Positions 1 to 6,902 of a stretch of DNA of 12,771 bases are shown piece by piece (the stretch's first letter is position 1; each line of letters starts with the position of its first letter). The notes below the pieces were generated by a model. The model was given only the letters and a program-made list of their open reading frames with translations, ran no database searches and was not told the origin of the DNA. Source of the DNA: an uncultured Eubacteriales bacterium (GTDB taxonomy: Bacteria > Bacillota > Clostridia > Oscillospirales > Acutalibacteraceae); NCBI GenBank assembly GCA_934445015.1, contig CAKSDJ010000039.1, positions 1-12,771 on the forward strand. The letters run 5' to 3'. The position numbers and the translations under genes are program-made.

Positions 1-187
1 GTGCAGACGTAATACTTGTATGACCTATCGCGAAAATTATGAAAAGCCTATAACATGTGCATTGAAATTTAATTTTGCCGTTATTTTCCTTTACAATAAG
101 ATTATCGTTACCGAAGGACAATTTTTCGCCTTCATTAAAAAACACAAAAACTATTTGCTTTTTGCTGAAATCCTGCATTGTAAACAT
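1..187 (-). CDS. cas1: Cas1 integrase, N-terminal 62 codons (cut by window edge)
   Basis: Cas1 is the CRISPR adaptation integrase that inserts new spacers together with Cas2. Only the first 62 codons are present, and the reading frame stays open to base 1. The start is the ATG at 187-185, which shares one base with the cas4 stop (TAATG). A GGGGAAG Shine-Dalgarno sequence sits just upstream, inside the end of cas4. The visible peptide starts MFTMQDFSKKQIVFVFFNEG and later has a CYRLFIIFAIGHTSITSA stretch, matching the N-terminal beta-sandwich domain of type V-A Cas1 proteins as I know them. The catalytic Glu/His/Asp residues would lie in the missing C-terminal part. Identification rests on this similarity and on the cas12a-cas4-cas1 order. 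cas2 and the array would be expected next, outside the window. Confidence 0.9.
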   Translation of the reverse strand, partial: MFTMQDFSKKQIVFVFFNEGEKLSFGNDNLIVKENNGKIKFQCTCYRLFIIFAIGHTSITSA

Positions 188-765
188 TATACTTCCCCTT
201 TTTCTCCTTTTAAACAAGAATAGCTGCAAAGCGGCTCATATATACATTTACGACACTTAAAAACATTGTCCTGTATAAAATCATCAAATAAAAAAGCGTT
301 TATTTCAGATATAAGATTTTCAAATTTTTCAAACATATCAACGTCTTTTTCAGGTAAAATGACATTATAAACTTTGTTATCATCCATACTGTAAAGATTA
401 AGTTTACTTACTGTATATCCCATTTCTGTTAAAGAAAAATACTGTGCATATAACTGAAAAACATATCCGTCATATATCTGTGTTATCTTCTTTTTTCTTT
501 CGGTCAACATGCCTGTTTTTGTGTCAAAAGTGTCTATCTTACCAACGATATTATACTTTTCACAATATACGCCGATTTCCTGCAACATACTCCTTTTGGT
601 TGAGTATGTTGCGAAATCTGAGTTTTTGTGAGCATCTGTGCCGTTTAATTGGTATGAATCTTTATTTAAAATACCGTTTTCATTATCAAGCGAATGAAAA
701 TAAATAGAAACCGGACAGAAAATAAAATCATTGAGATTAGAAATGATCAGCGGTGTCTCACTCAT
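187..765 (-). CDS. cas4: Cas4 exonuclease of the type V-A CRISPR system
   Basis: Cas4 is a RecB-like nuclease with an iron-sulfur cluster that trims prespacers and helps select those with a correct PAM before Cas1-Cas2 integration. The protein has 192 residues, a normal size. C17 near the N-terminus and C171, C174 and C180 (in CRKCIYEPLC) can form the four-cysteine [4Fe-4S] site. The RecB-like metal site is represented by H46, D78 in GKID, and E89 and K91 in ERKK. A QLYAQYF motif follows at 104-110. All key residues are intact. The ATG overlaps the cas12a TGA by four bases (ATGA), and no clear Shine-Dalgarno is visible, so translation is probably coupled to the second cas12a frame. Its stop overlaps the cas1 start. 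If ribosomes do not reach the end of cas12a, cas4 translation could also suffer. Confidence 0.95.
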   Translation of the reverse strand: MSETPLIISNLNDFIFCPVSIYFHSLDNENGILNKDSYQLNGTDAHKNSDFATYSTKRSMLQEIGVYCEKYNIVGKIDTFDTKTGMLTERKKKITQIYDGYVFQLYAQYFSLTEMGYTVSKLNLYSMDDNKVYNVILPEKDVDMFEKFENLISEINAFLFDDFIQDNVFKCRKCIYEPLCSYSCLKGEKGEV

Positions 766-3113
766 TTTTGTACGTATTCAAGCCAATCTGAATTACTGAT
801 TGCAAGTTTTGCTTTGTCAAGTGCGCTGTCATCTGTATTTTTCAATACATCAATTGTCCAAAGTGCTTTTCTTGCAATATTGTAAGCACCGTTTGCATCG
901 GCATCACACGGCATTACGGCATCTGAAGACTTGACGCGACTATCGTAAAATACACCGCTATTGTTTAAAATTGGCGAAATTAAATAATCATCTTCAGGTT
1001 GAGTGCTGCCGGCAATACTGTTACGCATCTGAAGAGTCAGTGCAAACAACTTTTTAAGTTGCTTATGAAAATCAGCGCTTGCATTGCTCACTATTGATTC
1101 TTTTAAGTTATCGGTATAATCTATGCCGAACTTTTCAAACAGTGCCTTGAACTTATCGGTAAGTATAATTCTGCGGTTATCCCATTCATTGTTTTTATCT
1201 TTGTTTCGGAATGTTTCAATTCTGTCGGCATAGGTGCATACTCTCCACTCTTTTCTAAAGTCTGAATTGCATTTAGGAAATTTACCGTAATCAATATCAA
1301 ATTCAAACAAATCGTAATCGGGATTATAACATACACGGTCAATTGTGCCGAAAAATTTTTGCGAGTCGGCAACACTTGTATACTTTGGCCTCAACAGGTC
1401 AACAAATCCGGTTACCGGATCTATTTTGCTGGTGTTCCATGCAGGTACATAGAATATAATGCCGTTTTGTTTGCCCTTATTGACACCGTCAAATTTATTT
1501 GTAAGTTGATATGCTCGCAGAAGTCCGCCGTCTGATTCCGGTTCGGTATTTTTATCTGCAAGCAGATTCAGTTTTGAAATAAGCATATTTTCAAATTTTT
1601 GATAGACTTGTTTCTCTACGCTGAAACGACCGCGTTTAAAGCCGAAATTCAAGTCCTCCATAGCAATTATTGCATCATACTTTATTACAAGTTCGCATAT
1701 TTTATGGATAACCTGACTGACGTATCCCTCTTTTAAGTCTTTTATATTTTTGATGGAAGACCAGCTTTTACGCGCAATGTCGCGTTCTTTTTCTTTTGTG
1801 TCGAGTAATTTATGATAATCAACTTTATAACCGTTATCGCAGATAATTTGATTAAGCGACATTTGTTCAACTATTTTGCCTTTGCTGTTTATAACGCTTA
1901 TGTATATAAGATTCCTTTCGCCGCGGTCAATTCCTATAACGTAGTTATCCTCTTTTTCTTTAACAATTTTGCGGACATCGTAATTCAAAAAACCTTGTCC
2001 GTTTGCTTTAAAATTAACAGTAATCGGAATATGCAATAAAAACTGACGCTTTGTGTATCGCTTATCCTTAATCAAATCGTATTTAAACACACTGGTGTTT
2101 TTAGGATTGTCCGGATTTTTATTTTTTATAGGCTGATTTGCATAGTGAATTATTTTATCGGAATCTTTAATACTTGCCCCACGGTAAAACATTTCTGCAC
2201 TACCGTTTAACTTATAAACAACATCAGTTAAATTGCGTTTATCAAATAACATTTTAAAATACATTGTGTGAAGATTTGGCTTGCCGCTGCTGTATTTTGA
2301 AAAATCCTTATTATAAATTTTAAAAAGATAAATATATCCCTTTTCAACAAGGTCGTTTATATATGATTCGGATATAGGACGAAAATTCAACAAATATCCC
2401 TGCTCTGCGACCTCATTGTAAAACTGACTTATATCTTTGTAATCCTCGGTACGGGTAAATTTGAAGTCAAATACCGACCAATTTTCATATTTTTTAATTG
2501 ACTCTTTGAAGAAGTCAATAAACGCATGACATTCATCAAGATTAAAGTTAGGACCTTTTTTAAAACTTTCACGATTACGTATGTCGTTAATTTTTTCTGA
2601 CGGTTTGAATAAATCATAATTTGCTGCGGCAAAACAAACCCTAGGCAGCATTTTGTTTGGCCCTGGCAACAGTTTACATTCCATTTTTTCATAACAGTTT
2701 TTGCCGCTCGCCGAAGGCACATTCGCAAATACGTCTTTATGCGATTTATCCATAATCGCGAGATAATAAAACTCATCTTTACGAAGTATAACCGTTTTAT
2801 ACACGCCTTCCCTGGTTATATCCCAACCGCCGAGCAAATTATAATTCTGAAAATTCAGTTTGATTTTATCGGTTGAATAAGGTTTTTTGGTAATATAATT
2901 TCTTACCTTATCGTAAAGTCTGTCAATTGTCGCGATTGAGTCATAAAGCGGAACAAACTTACCGTAAAACACGATATCCTTGTTATCCTCTTTTCCGGTT
3001 CCCAAGAGGGGTTTTACAAGCAATTCAAGTTCTTTAACAGAATCAAGGAAATTTTTTATAACTTCGATTGCAATTTTATTATTACAAAGTTTTTTTATTA
3101 TCTTTGTCTTCAT
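762..3113 (-). CDS. cas12a: Cas12a (Cpf1), C-terminal segment: WED, PAM-interacting, RuvC and Nuc domains
   Basis: This 783-codon frame carries the rest of a type V-A effector nuclease, which processes its own crRNA and cuts TTTV-PAM DNA. The segment KLLPGPNKMLP (147-157) belongs to the PAM-interacting region. H323, K332 and K349 have the same spacing as the pre-crRNA RNase residues of LbCas12a (H759, K768, K785). RuvC-I is D396 in GIDRGERN, RuvC-II is E486 in MEDLNFGF, and RuvC-III is D739 in DADANGAYN. The Nuc-domain arginine is R697 in LQMRNS, and a bridge-helix-type Trp lies at 451. No second stop or frame break is seen. The listed start, ATG at 3113, lies inside the end of the N-terminal frame and has no Shine-Dalgarno sequence, so independent initiation looks weak. 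The likely ancestral state is one protein joined at the A-run at 3090-3096. The TGA stop overlaps cas4. Confidence 0.95.
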   Translation of the reverse strand: MKTKIIKKLCNNKIAIEVIKNFLDSVKELELLVKPLLGTGKEDNKDIVFYGKFVPLYDSIATIDRLYDKVRNYITKKPYSTDKIKLNFQNYNLLGGWDITREGVYKTVILRKDEFYYLAIMDKSHKDVFANVPSASGKNCYEKMECKLLPGPNKMLPRVCFAAANYDLFKPSEKINDIRNRESFKKGPNFNLDECHAFIDFFKESIKKYENWSVFDFKFTRTEDYKDISQFYNEVAEQGYLLNFRPISESYINDLVEKGYIYLFKIYNKDFSKYSSGKPNLHTMYFKMLFDKRNLTDVVYKLNGSAEMFYRGASIKDSDKIIHYANQPIKNKNPDNPKNTSVFKYDLIKDKRYTKRQFLLHIPITVNFKANGQGFLNYDVRKIVKEKEDNYVIGIDRGERNLIYISVINSKGKIVEQMSLNQIICDNGYKVDYHKLLDTKEKERDIARKSWSSIKNIKDLKEGYVSQVIHKICELVIKYDAIIAMEDLNFGFKRGRFSVEKQVYQKFENMLISKLNLLADKNTEPESDGGLLRAYQLTNKFDGVNKGKQNGIIFYVPAWNTSKIDPVTGFVDLLRPKYTSVADSQKFFGTIDRVCYNPDYDLFEFDIDYGKFPKCNSDFRKEWRVCTYADRIETFRNKDKNNEWDNRRIILTDKFKALFEKFGIDYTDNLKESIVSNASADFHKQLKKLFALTLQMRNSIAGSTQPEDDYLISPILNNSGVFYDSRVKSSDAVMPCDADANGAYNIARKALWTIDVLKNTDDSALDKAKLAISNSDWLEYVQK

Positions 3114-4452
3114 ATTTGTTATTAAGTAAATCTTCGGCTGAATTGTAATTGTTTTTTATTTTGTCTGCCGCTTCTTTAACAGACAATGAATACCAATCAC
3201 TGATATTTTTTACGGTTTCTTCAGAATTGGTATCTGCCGCTGAAGACTGCAGTTCTGATACGGAAAAACTTTTAATATTGTTATACGCCTTATCTCTTTT
3301 ATCGTTGTATTTTTCAATATTAGTTTTTGAACTTATAGGGTTTAACGTTTCATAGCGTGTGTTCCACACCGCACGAAGCATGCCCCAATTACCGAATACT
3401 TTATTTGAAATGTTTGTAATCGCGGCTCCCGATTTTATATAAATGCCGCTTAATTCAAATGAGTTTAAATCGGAAAACAAGTCTGATATTTCTTCAAAAT
3501 CCGATTTGTGAGAATTATAGTACGCATTAACAGACTCTAACAAGTTGTCATCAGAGTCAAAACTTTCAGGTATATAAGAAATGCTCTCTTTATCACTGAG
3601 TATTTGTTTATAGAGTGGTTTAACAAGCGGCAGCCGCAATGATTTATCTTGTTTTACTACCGTTTGATTATAAAGATTTATATATTCATTAAGGCCTTGA
3701 ATTTTTGTACCGTCGGAACAGGTATATCCACCAATCATAGCGTTGTAAACATCAATTCCTGATTGTGATAGTACAAAATCAAAAAAATCAGTATCGAAAA
3801 TGTCGTTAATATATTTGTTGAAAATATTGTAAAAATCGGTATTAAATTTTTCTATAACATTGTCAGGTAATAATTTTTTGATTTTTATGAAACTTTTTAT
3901 GTTGTCAAGAAACCTAGGCAGGTTTTCATTTATACATCGATACGCAACTGCAGACGGTTGTTCTTTATCGGTGTATATGTTTTTTCTTACCTCATTAAAA
4001 GGTGTAAAGTATGTATAAAAACCTTTAAATGACATAATGGCATTTATTTCTTCATCGTTGTCCAAAAAATCGAGTAAGATATTTTTTATCATATCTTCGG
4101 AAAAAATACGCTTGTATTCTTTATTTGAAGAAAACGCTTTTGCGATTTGTTTTCGCATTTTTTCCTCATAAAATTTCATAGAAGTTATATCAGAATCGGT
4201 TTTATTATTTTTATAATACAACACAGAATAATCATTTATGTCATTGAGTGTTACTCCGCATAACACCGATTCAATAAAATATTTATGGTAACGGTCTATA
4301 TATTGTTTAACCTTTTTATAATCAGCTGCTCTTTTTTTATCTTCTTCAAGTAATTTTTTCGCGACAAAATTATCCTCGGTTTTTCCTACCGGAATAAGTG
4401 AAAATCGCAGTGTTTTTGTTATTGGGTATCTATTTATCAATTGCTCTTTCAT
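3082..4452 (-). CDS. cas12a: Cas12a (Cpf1), N-terminal segment: WED-I, REC1 and most of REC2, ends at a frameshift
   Basis: This is the first 456 codons of Cas12a. It begins with the typical WED-I segment YPITKTLRFSLIPVGKT (9-25), followed by helical REC sequence with family-typical stretches FRCINENL-like YRCINENLPR (171-180), SGIDVYNAMIGG (231-242) and GLNEYINLYNQ (253-263). The ATG at 4452 is preceded by a GGAGG site at the right distance, so the start is secure. The frame ends at a TAA just after a run of seven A. Up to K454 it follows the family; the last two residues (TL) are out of register. A product of this frame alone would hold part of the crRNA-binding lobe but no PAM-interacting, RuvC or Nuc domain. 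It could not cleave DNA unless it paired with the C-terminal segment. With one A removed, the joined protein would be 1,229 residues, close to the 1,228 of LbCas12a. Confidence 0.95.
   Translation of the reverse strand: MKEQLINRYPITKTLRFSLIPVGKTEDNFVAKKLLEEDKKRAADYKKVKQYIDRYHKYFIESVLCGVTLNDINDYSVLYYKNNKTDSDITSMKFYEEKMRKQIAKAFSSNKEYKRIFSEDMIKNILLDFLDNDEEINAIMSFKGFYTYFTPFNEVRKNIYTDKEQPSAVAYRCINENLPRFLDNIKSFIKIKKLLPDNVIEKFNTDFYNIFNKYINDIFDTDFFDFVLSQSGIDVYNAMIGGYTCSDGTKIQGLNEYINLYNQTVVKQDKSLRLPLVKPLYKQILSDKESISYIPESFDSDDNLLESVNAYYNSHKSDFEEISDLFSDLNSFELSGIYIKSGAAITNISNKVFGNWGMLRAVWNTRYETLNPISSKTNIEKYNDKRDKAYNNIKSFSVSELQSSAADTNSEETVKNISDWYSLSVKEAADKIKNNYNSAEDLLNNKYEDKDNKKTL
3090..3096 (-). other. 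Seven-A homopolymer where the cas12a reading frame breaks
   Basis: On the coding strand the codons read GAT AAT AAA AAA ACT TTG TAA, ending the N-terminal frame. Removing one A gives GAT AAT AAA AAA CTT TGT AAT, which runs straight into the C-terminal frame and restores the family-like sequence NKKLCNNKIAIEVIKNFLDS. The change needed is +1 (or -2). A canonical -1 slip leads instead to a nearby stop. Homopolymers like this are hotspots for replication slippage, for transcriptional slippage and for sequencing errors, and the sequence alone cannot separate these. Confidence 0.9.
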
Positions 4453-4459
4453 TTTCTAA

Positions 4460-4464
4460 CCTCC
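4460..4464 (-). promoter_or_regulatory. Shine-Dalgarno site of cas12a
   Basis: GGAGG on the minus strand lies seven bases before the cas12a ATG. It is a strong site and fixes the start of the N-terminal segment. No comparable site precedes the ATG of the second cas12a frame at 3113. Confidence 0.85.
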
Positions 4465-4495
4465 GTTTTTATCAAAGATTTTTTGTTTTTATTTT

Positions 4496-4525
4496 ATTAC
4501 AGGCAGTGTACAAAAAACAGTACAA
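4496..4525 (-). promoter_or_regulatory. Candidate cas12a operon promoter with an inverted repeat
   Basis: The minus strand reads TTGTAC (4525-4520), an 18-bp spacer, then TGTAAT (4501-4496). The -10 matches the consensus at five of six positions and the -35 at about three, so this is a moderate candidate. It is the best one found in the gap between the lipoprotein terminator and cas12a. The inverted repeat TGTAC-N8-GTACA (4507-4524) overlaps the -35 and spacer and could be a regulator site, but it could also be chance in AT-rich DNA. Confidence 0.35.
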
Positions 4526-4539
4526 TGAATTGCTTTATG

Positions 4540-4572
4540 AAAAAATCCTCACTCACGCGAATGGGGATTTTT
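4540..4572 (-). terminator. Rho-independent terminator after the lipoprotein gene
   Basis: The arms AAAAATCC and GGATTTTT form an 8-bp stem that extends a little further with one mismatch, closing on a loop of about 10 nt. On the minus strand it ends in a run of six T. It lies about 40 bases past the lipoprotein stop and separates that gene from the cas operon. Confidence 0.75.
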
Positions 4573-4612
4573 GTAATTTATATGAAGTTAACAGAAATGT
4601 CTTGACAGAATT

Positions 4613-5632
4613 TTAATAACATCTTTTGCATGGGGTGTAGCCGTCGCCTTCGGCTTGTGCTTTTGTAACCTGAACGGGATCAATCATTCCGCTGCAACTG
4701 CTTTTTGAATGATATTTTTTGCCGCCGTTTGTCGGAACCCAAACCAAATCGCCGGTTTTATCTGAATTTTCAGAAGTATCAACCGTCAAAGTTTTTGAAG
4801 AATTTTGGGAAGGTGCTTTTGGTGATGAGGTTTCTGATGATGTGTTATTTTCAGGCTGCGAACTCTTACCTGTGGAATAATCGATACTTATATTTGGCTG
4901 AACATTAAAACAATACACATTAAAACAAATTCCGTTACCTGAATCCTCAACGGAGTATGCTTCAATCTGAACCCCGGACGCTAACATATTACTGCCTTCA
5001 AAAACAGGCGTTATACGATATGCAACATGGTTGTCGGTTTTATTTATATATTCGGCTATTTTATTTTCAAATGGCAACAAACCGTCTGTAACAAAATATT
5101 TTGTTACAGTGATTAAATTTTGTTCGTTGTCGTTTTTTGACGATAGCCTATAATCAATAAGTCGTCGGCATATGTACAACTGATTATCCGGAATACCGTT
5201 ATATTCTGCTTGCTGCCAACCGGTTGGTTTTATTGATGACGCAATTGTTTTTTCTGCATCGGACTTTAACACAGATTTATTGCTGACGGATGCAATGGCA
5301 ACGCCTACCCTGCCGAAGGCATCTAATTCTGAGTATTTTTCATAATCAACTGTTGTAAGTTCATCAGAGGAAAAGTTAGGAATATTGTTGTTAATAACTG
5401 CGTATGGGTTGCCCTCATACTGCGGAATTCCGAATTCGGTAATAGATGTTGCGTGACCGTTGCCGACAGGAGAAAACGTTTGTTTTGACTGTAAAACAGA
5501 ACTTGTATCAAATTGTTGTGACTCAAAGCCCGATGTTGTAGCCGAGGTTGATGCTTTTTGTTGTGAACAACCCGATACAAAAGTAAATAAAAGCAGCATA
5601 AGTACCGCAAAAAAGCTCTTAAATTTCTTCAC
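4613..5632 (-). CDS. Secreted lipoprotein with a C-terminal His/Cys (YH...C...CxxC) tail
   Basis: The function is unknown. The N-terminus is a lipoprotein signal peptide: MKKFK, a hydrophobic stretch (7-18), then lipobox VSGC with C22 as the lipidated residue, so the mature protein should be anchored outside the membrane. A Ser/Thr/Gln-rich linker follows, then a mostly hydrophilic domain of about 200 residues that I do not recognise, then a second Ser/Asn/Thr-rich linker (about 255-290). The last 35 residues have H308, C313, C335 and C338 in the pattern YHxxxxCxGM...GYTPCKRC. This tail is common at the C-termini of Firmicutes secreted proteins and is probably a small metal-binding module. 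The start codon is GTG at 5632, with GGGG about eight bases upstream. The gene has its own promoter and terminator, so it is not part of the cas transcript. Confidence 0.85.
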   Translation of the reverse strand: MKKFKSFFAVLMLLLFTFVSGCSQQKASTSATTSGFESQQFDTSSVLQSKQTFSPVGNGHATSITEFGIPQYEGNPYAVINNNIPNFSSDELTTVDYEKYSELDAFGRVGVAIASVSNKSVLKSDAEKTIASSIKPTGWQQAEYNGIPDNQLYICRRLIDYRLSSKNDNEQNLITVTKYFVTDGLLPFENKIAEYINKTDNHVAYRITPVFEGSNMLASGVQIEAYSVEDSGNGICFNVYCFNVQPNISIDYSTGKSSQPENNTSSETSSPKAPSQNSSKTLTVDTSENSDKTGDLVWVPTNGGKKYHSKSSCSGMIDPVQVTKAQAEGDGYTPCKRCY

Positions 5633-5689
5633 ACATATTACCCCAATATTATAATTCTTTGCCGAATTTAATTAAACACCCATATTTAG

Positions 5690-5718
5690 ATTATAACATA
5701 CTGAGGATAATATTTCAA
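5690..5718 (-). promoter_or_regulatory. Promoter of the lipoprotein gene
   Basis: The minus strand has TTGAAA (5718-5713), a 17-bp spacer and a perfect TATAAT (5695-5690), giving a leader of about 50 nt before the GTG. A second TATAAT at 5653-5648 is probably too close to the ribosome-binding site to be the main -10. Confidence 0.7.
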
Positions 5719-5727
5719 CAAAGCCGC

Positions 5728-6363
5728 TTATATGTTTTTACGTCTGTATCCGCAATCGCAAAACGGTCCGCCGGAAGCAAGCGTGTATTCACGCGTAAAC
5801 TCTGTAACGCCGCCTGCCTCGCTCATTGTATAATCAAGATGACACAGCGCGGGTGTAAGATCATACAGTCCGAGTTTTTTCATTAAAACGCATATACCGC
5901 ATTTTGTAAATCGTGCTTCATAACCGCTATTGTCAGGATATTCGTAAAAATCCATATTCCAGGAGTAGGGGTTGCGGTCTGCCGCTTTAAATGCTGCAGT
6001 TGCTTTCATACCGGCTGTGTCTTTTTCGGTAAATTTGTTTTTTCCGCTTTTGCGGCAAAACCATCGCATCGGCTTTGTCATCATTGCATTTGCGTAATAT
6101 TCAGTTAATTTTTCAACATCCGGTCGCTGCGGCATAGAAAGAACAAACGATGCTAACATTGCAGTGTTAACAATATTCATCTTAAAACGGTCGCCTTTTT
6201 CAAATTCGGGCAGGTCTTTAATAATATCTTTATATTTGGGTTTTGCCTTTTTTGCAATTGCTTTTGCTGTATCTGCTTTATAACCGAATACTGCAGTTTG
6301 CTGTTTTTGGAATGATTTTGAAAACAACACCCACATACCCATCGGCATACCTGTATATTTCAT
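5728..6363 (-). CDS. L-2-amino-thiazoline-4-carboxylic acid hydrolase-like protein
   Basis: This 211-residue protein resembles the ATC hydrolase-like family (Pfam ATC_hydrolase) found in many Clostridia. The founding enzyme opens the thiazoline ring on the way to L-cysteine, but most members have no tested function, so the substrate is unknown here. Visible family features are C155 and C158 (KCGIC), CHLD (174-177), the REYTLASGG stretch (191-199) and the C-terminal C202 and C204. There is no signal peptide or clear membrane segment, so it should be cytosolic. The reading frame is open further upstream to 6486, but the ATG at 6363 has an AGGGGAAA ribosome-binding site and begins the conserved part. 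The longer start would overlap the previous gene. It is the last gene of the accessory operon. Confidence 0.75.
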   Translation of the reverse strand: MKYTGMPMGMWVLFSKSFQKQQTAVFGYKADTAKAIAKKAKPKYKDIIKDLPEFEKGDRFKMNIVNTAMLASFVLSMPQRPDVEKLTEYYANAMMTKPMRWFCRKSGKNKFTEKDTAGMKATAAFKAADRNPYSWNMDFYEYPDNSGYEARFTKCGICVLMKKLGLYDLTPALCHLDYTMSEAGGVTEFTREYTLASGGPFCDCGYRRKNI

Positions 6364-6401
6364 ATGGTATTTCCCCTTTTCTCGGATTTCAAGACTGAAT
6401 T

Positions 6402-6902
6402 TCAATGAAGAAATATCAACATAATCAATGATAGCAAAGCGGAGATAATTGCCATACCTGCCGTGCCGAAAATCCACTTTTTGCACTTATCTTTTGCGGT
6501 GATGTACGGTCTTAAATCATCAGTGCCGGGAATTATCCAAGCATTTGTGTGACCAACCCAAAAATCGTAGACAAAAAACCGGTCAACCAAATTCATTACC
6601 GACAGGATAACAAATAACTGCCAAAATCCTGAAAGGAAACCTTTTGCACCGTTTACAGCATAGACAAAAAGCAACACATAAGCGATATATCCCGGAATAC
6701 AGATTGCTTTAAAAAGCGTAGCGTTGTGTCTGATTTTTTTATTTGTAGTAAGACCCCGATTTATACATCGCTTTTGCACTTCGGGGCTGTACAGATGTAC
6801 CATTCCTACAGGACCGTTTCGAATTCCGATGGCACAGACCAAAATGAGAAGTACGCCGAGTTCTAAACCCTCTAAGATTGTTTTTAAAAGTAACAATTTC
6901 AC
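6402..6902 (-). CDS. Small four-helix membrane protein, unknown function
   Basis: I do not recognise a named family. The 166 residues contain about four hydrophobic segments: roughly 5-27, 62-84, 90-110 and 143-165. A polar, basic loop follows the first segment, containing YSPEVQKRC and TNKKIRHN. A conserved-looking motif follows the third segment (DRFFVYDFWVGHTNAW, 107-122). The start is GTG at 6902, overlapping the TGA of the preceding dehydrogenase gene by four bases (GTGA), with GAAGGG upstream, so translation is likely coupled. The hydrolase-like gene starts 38 bases after its stop. The arrangement suggests a role together with the methyltransferase and hydrolase-like proteins, perhaps as a permease or membrane partner, but that is inference. 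Confidence 0.7.
   Translation of the reverse strand: MKLLLLKTILEGLELGVLLILVCAIGIRNGPVGMVHLYSPEVQKRCINRGLTTNKKIRHNATLFKAICIPGYIAYVLLFVYAVNGAKGFLSGFWQLFVILSVMNLVDRFFVYDFWVGHTNAWIIPGTDDLRPYITAKDKCKKWIFGTAGMAIISALLSLIMLIFLH

Noticed and set aside
3082..3113. Canonical -1 ribosomal slippage on A AAA AAA as a way to fuse the cas12a frames
   Set aside because: A -1 shift enters the third frame and soon meets TAA; only +1 or -2, or loss of one A, joins the two frames.
1..4600. A CRISPR repeat array or V-A direct repeat inside the window
   Set aside because: I looked on both strands for the typical V-A repeat end (ATTTCTAC...GTAGAT) and for regularly spaced repeats and saw none. The array is expected past cas1/cas2, beyond base 1.
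6364..6486. A 41-residue N-terminal extension of the hydrolase-like gene
   Set aside because: It would overlap the previous gene by 85 bases, lacks family-like sequence and is followed by a good ribosome-binding site right before ATG 6363.
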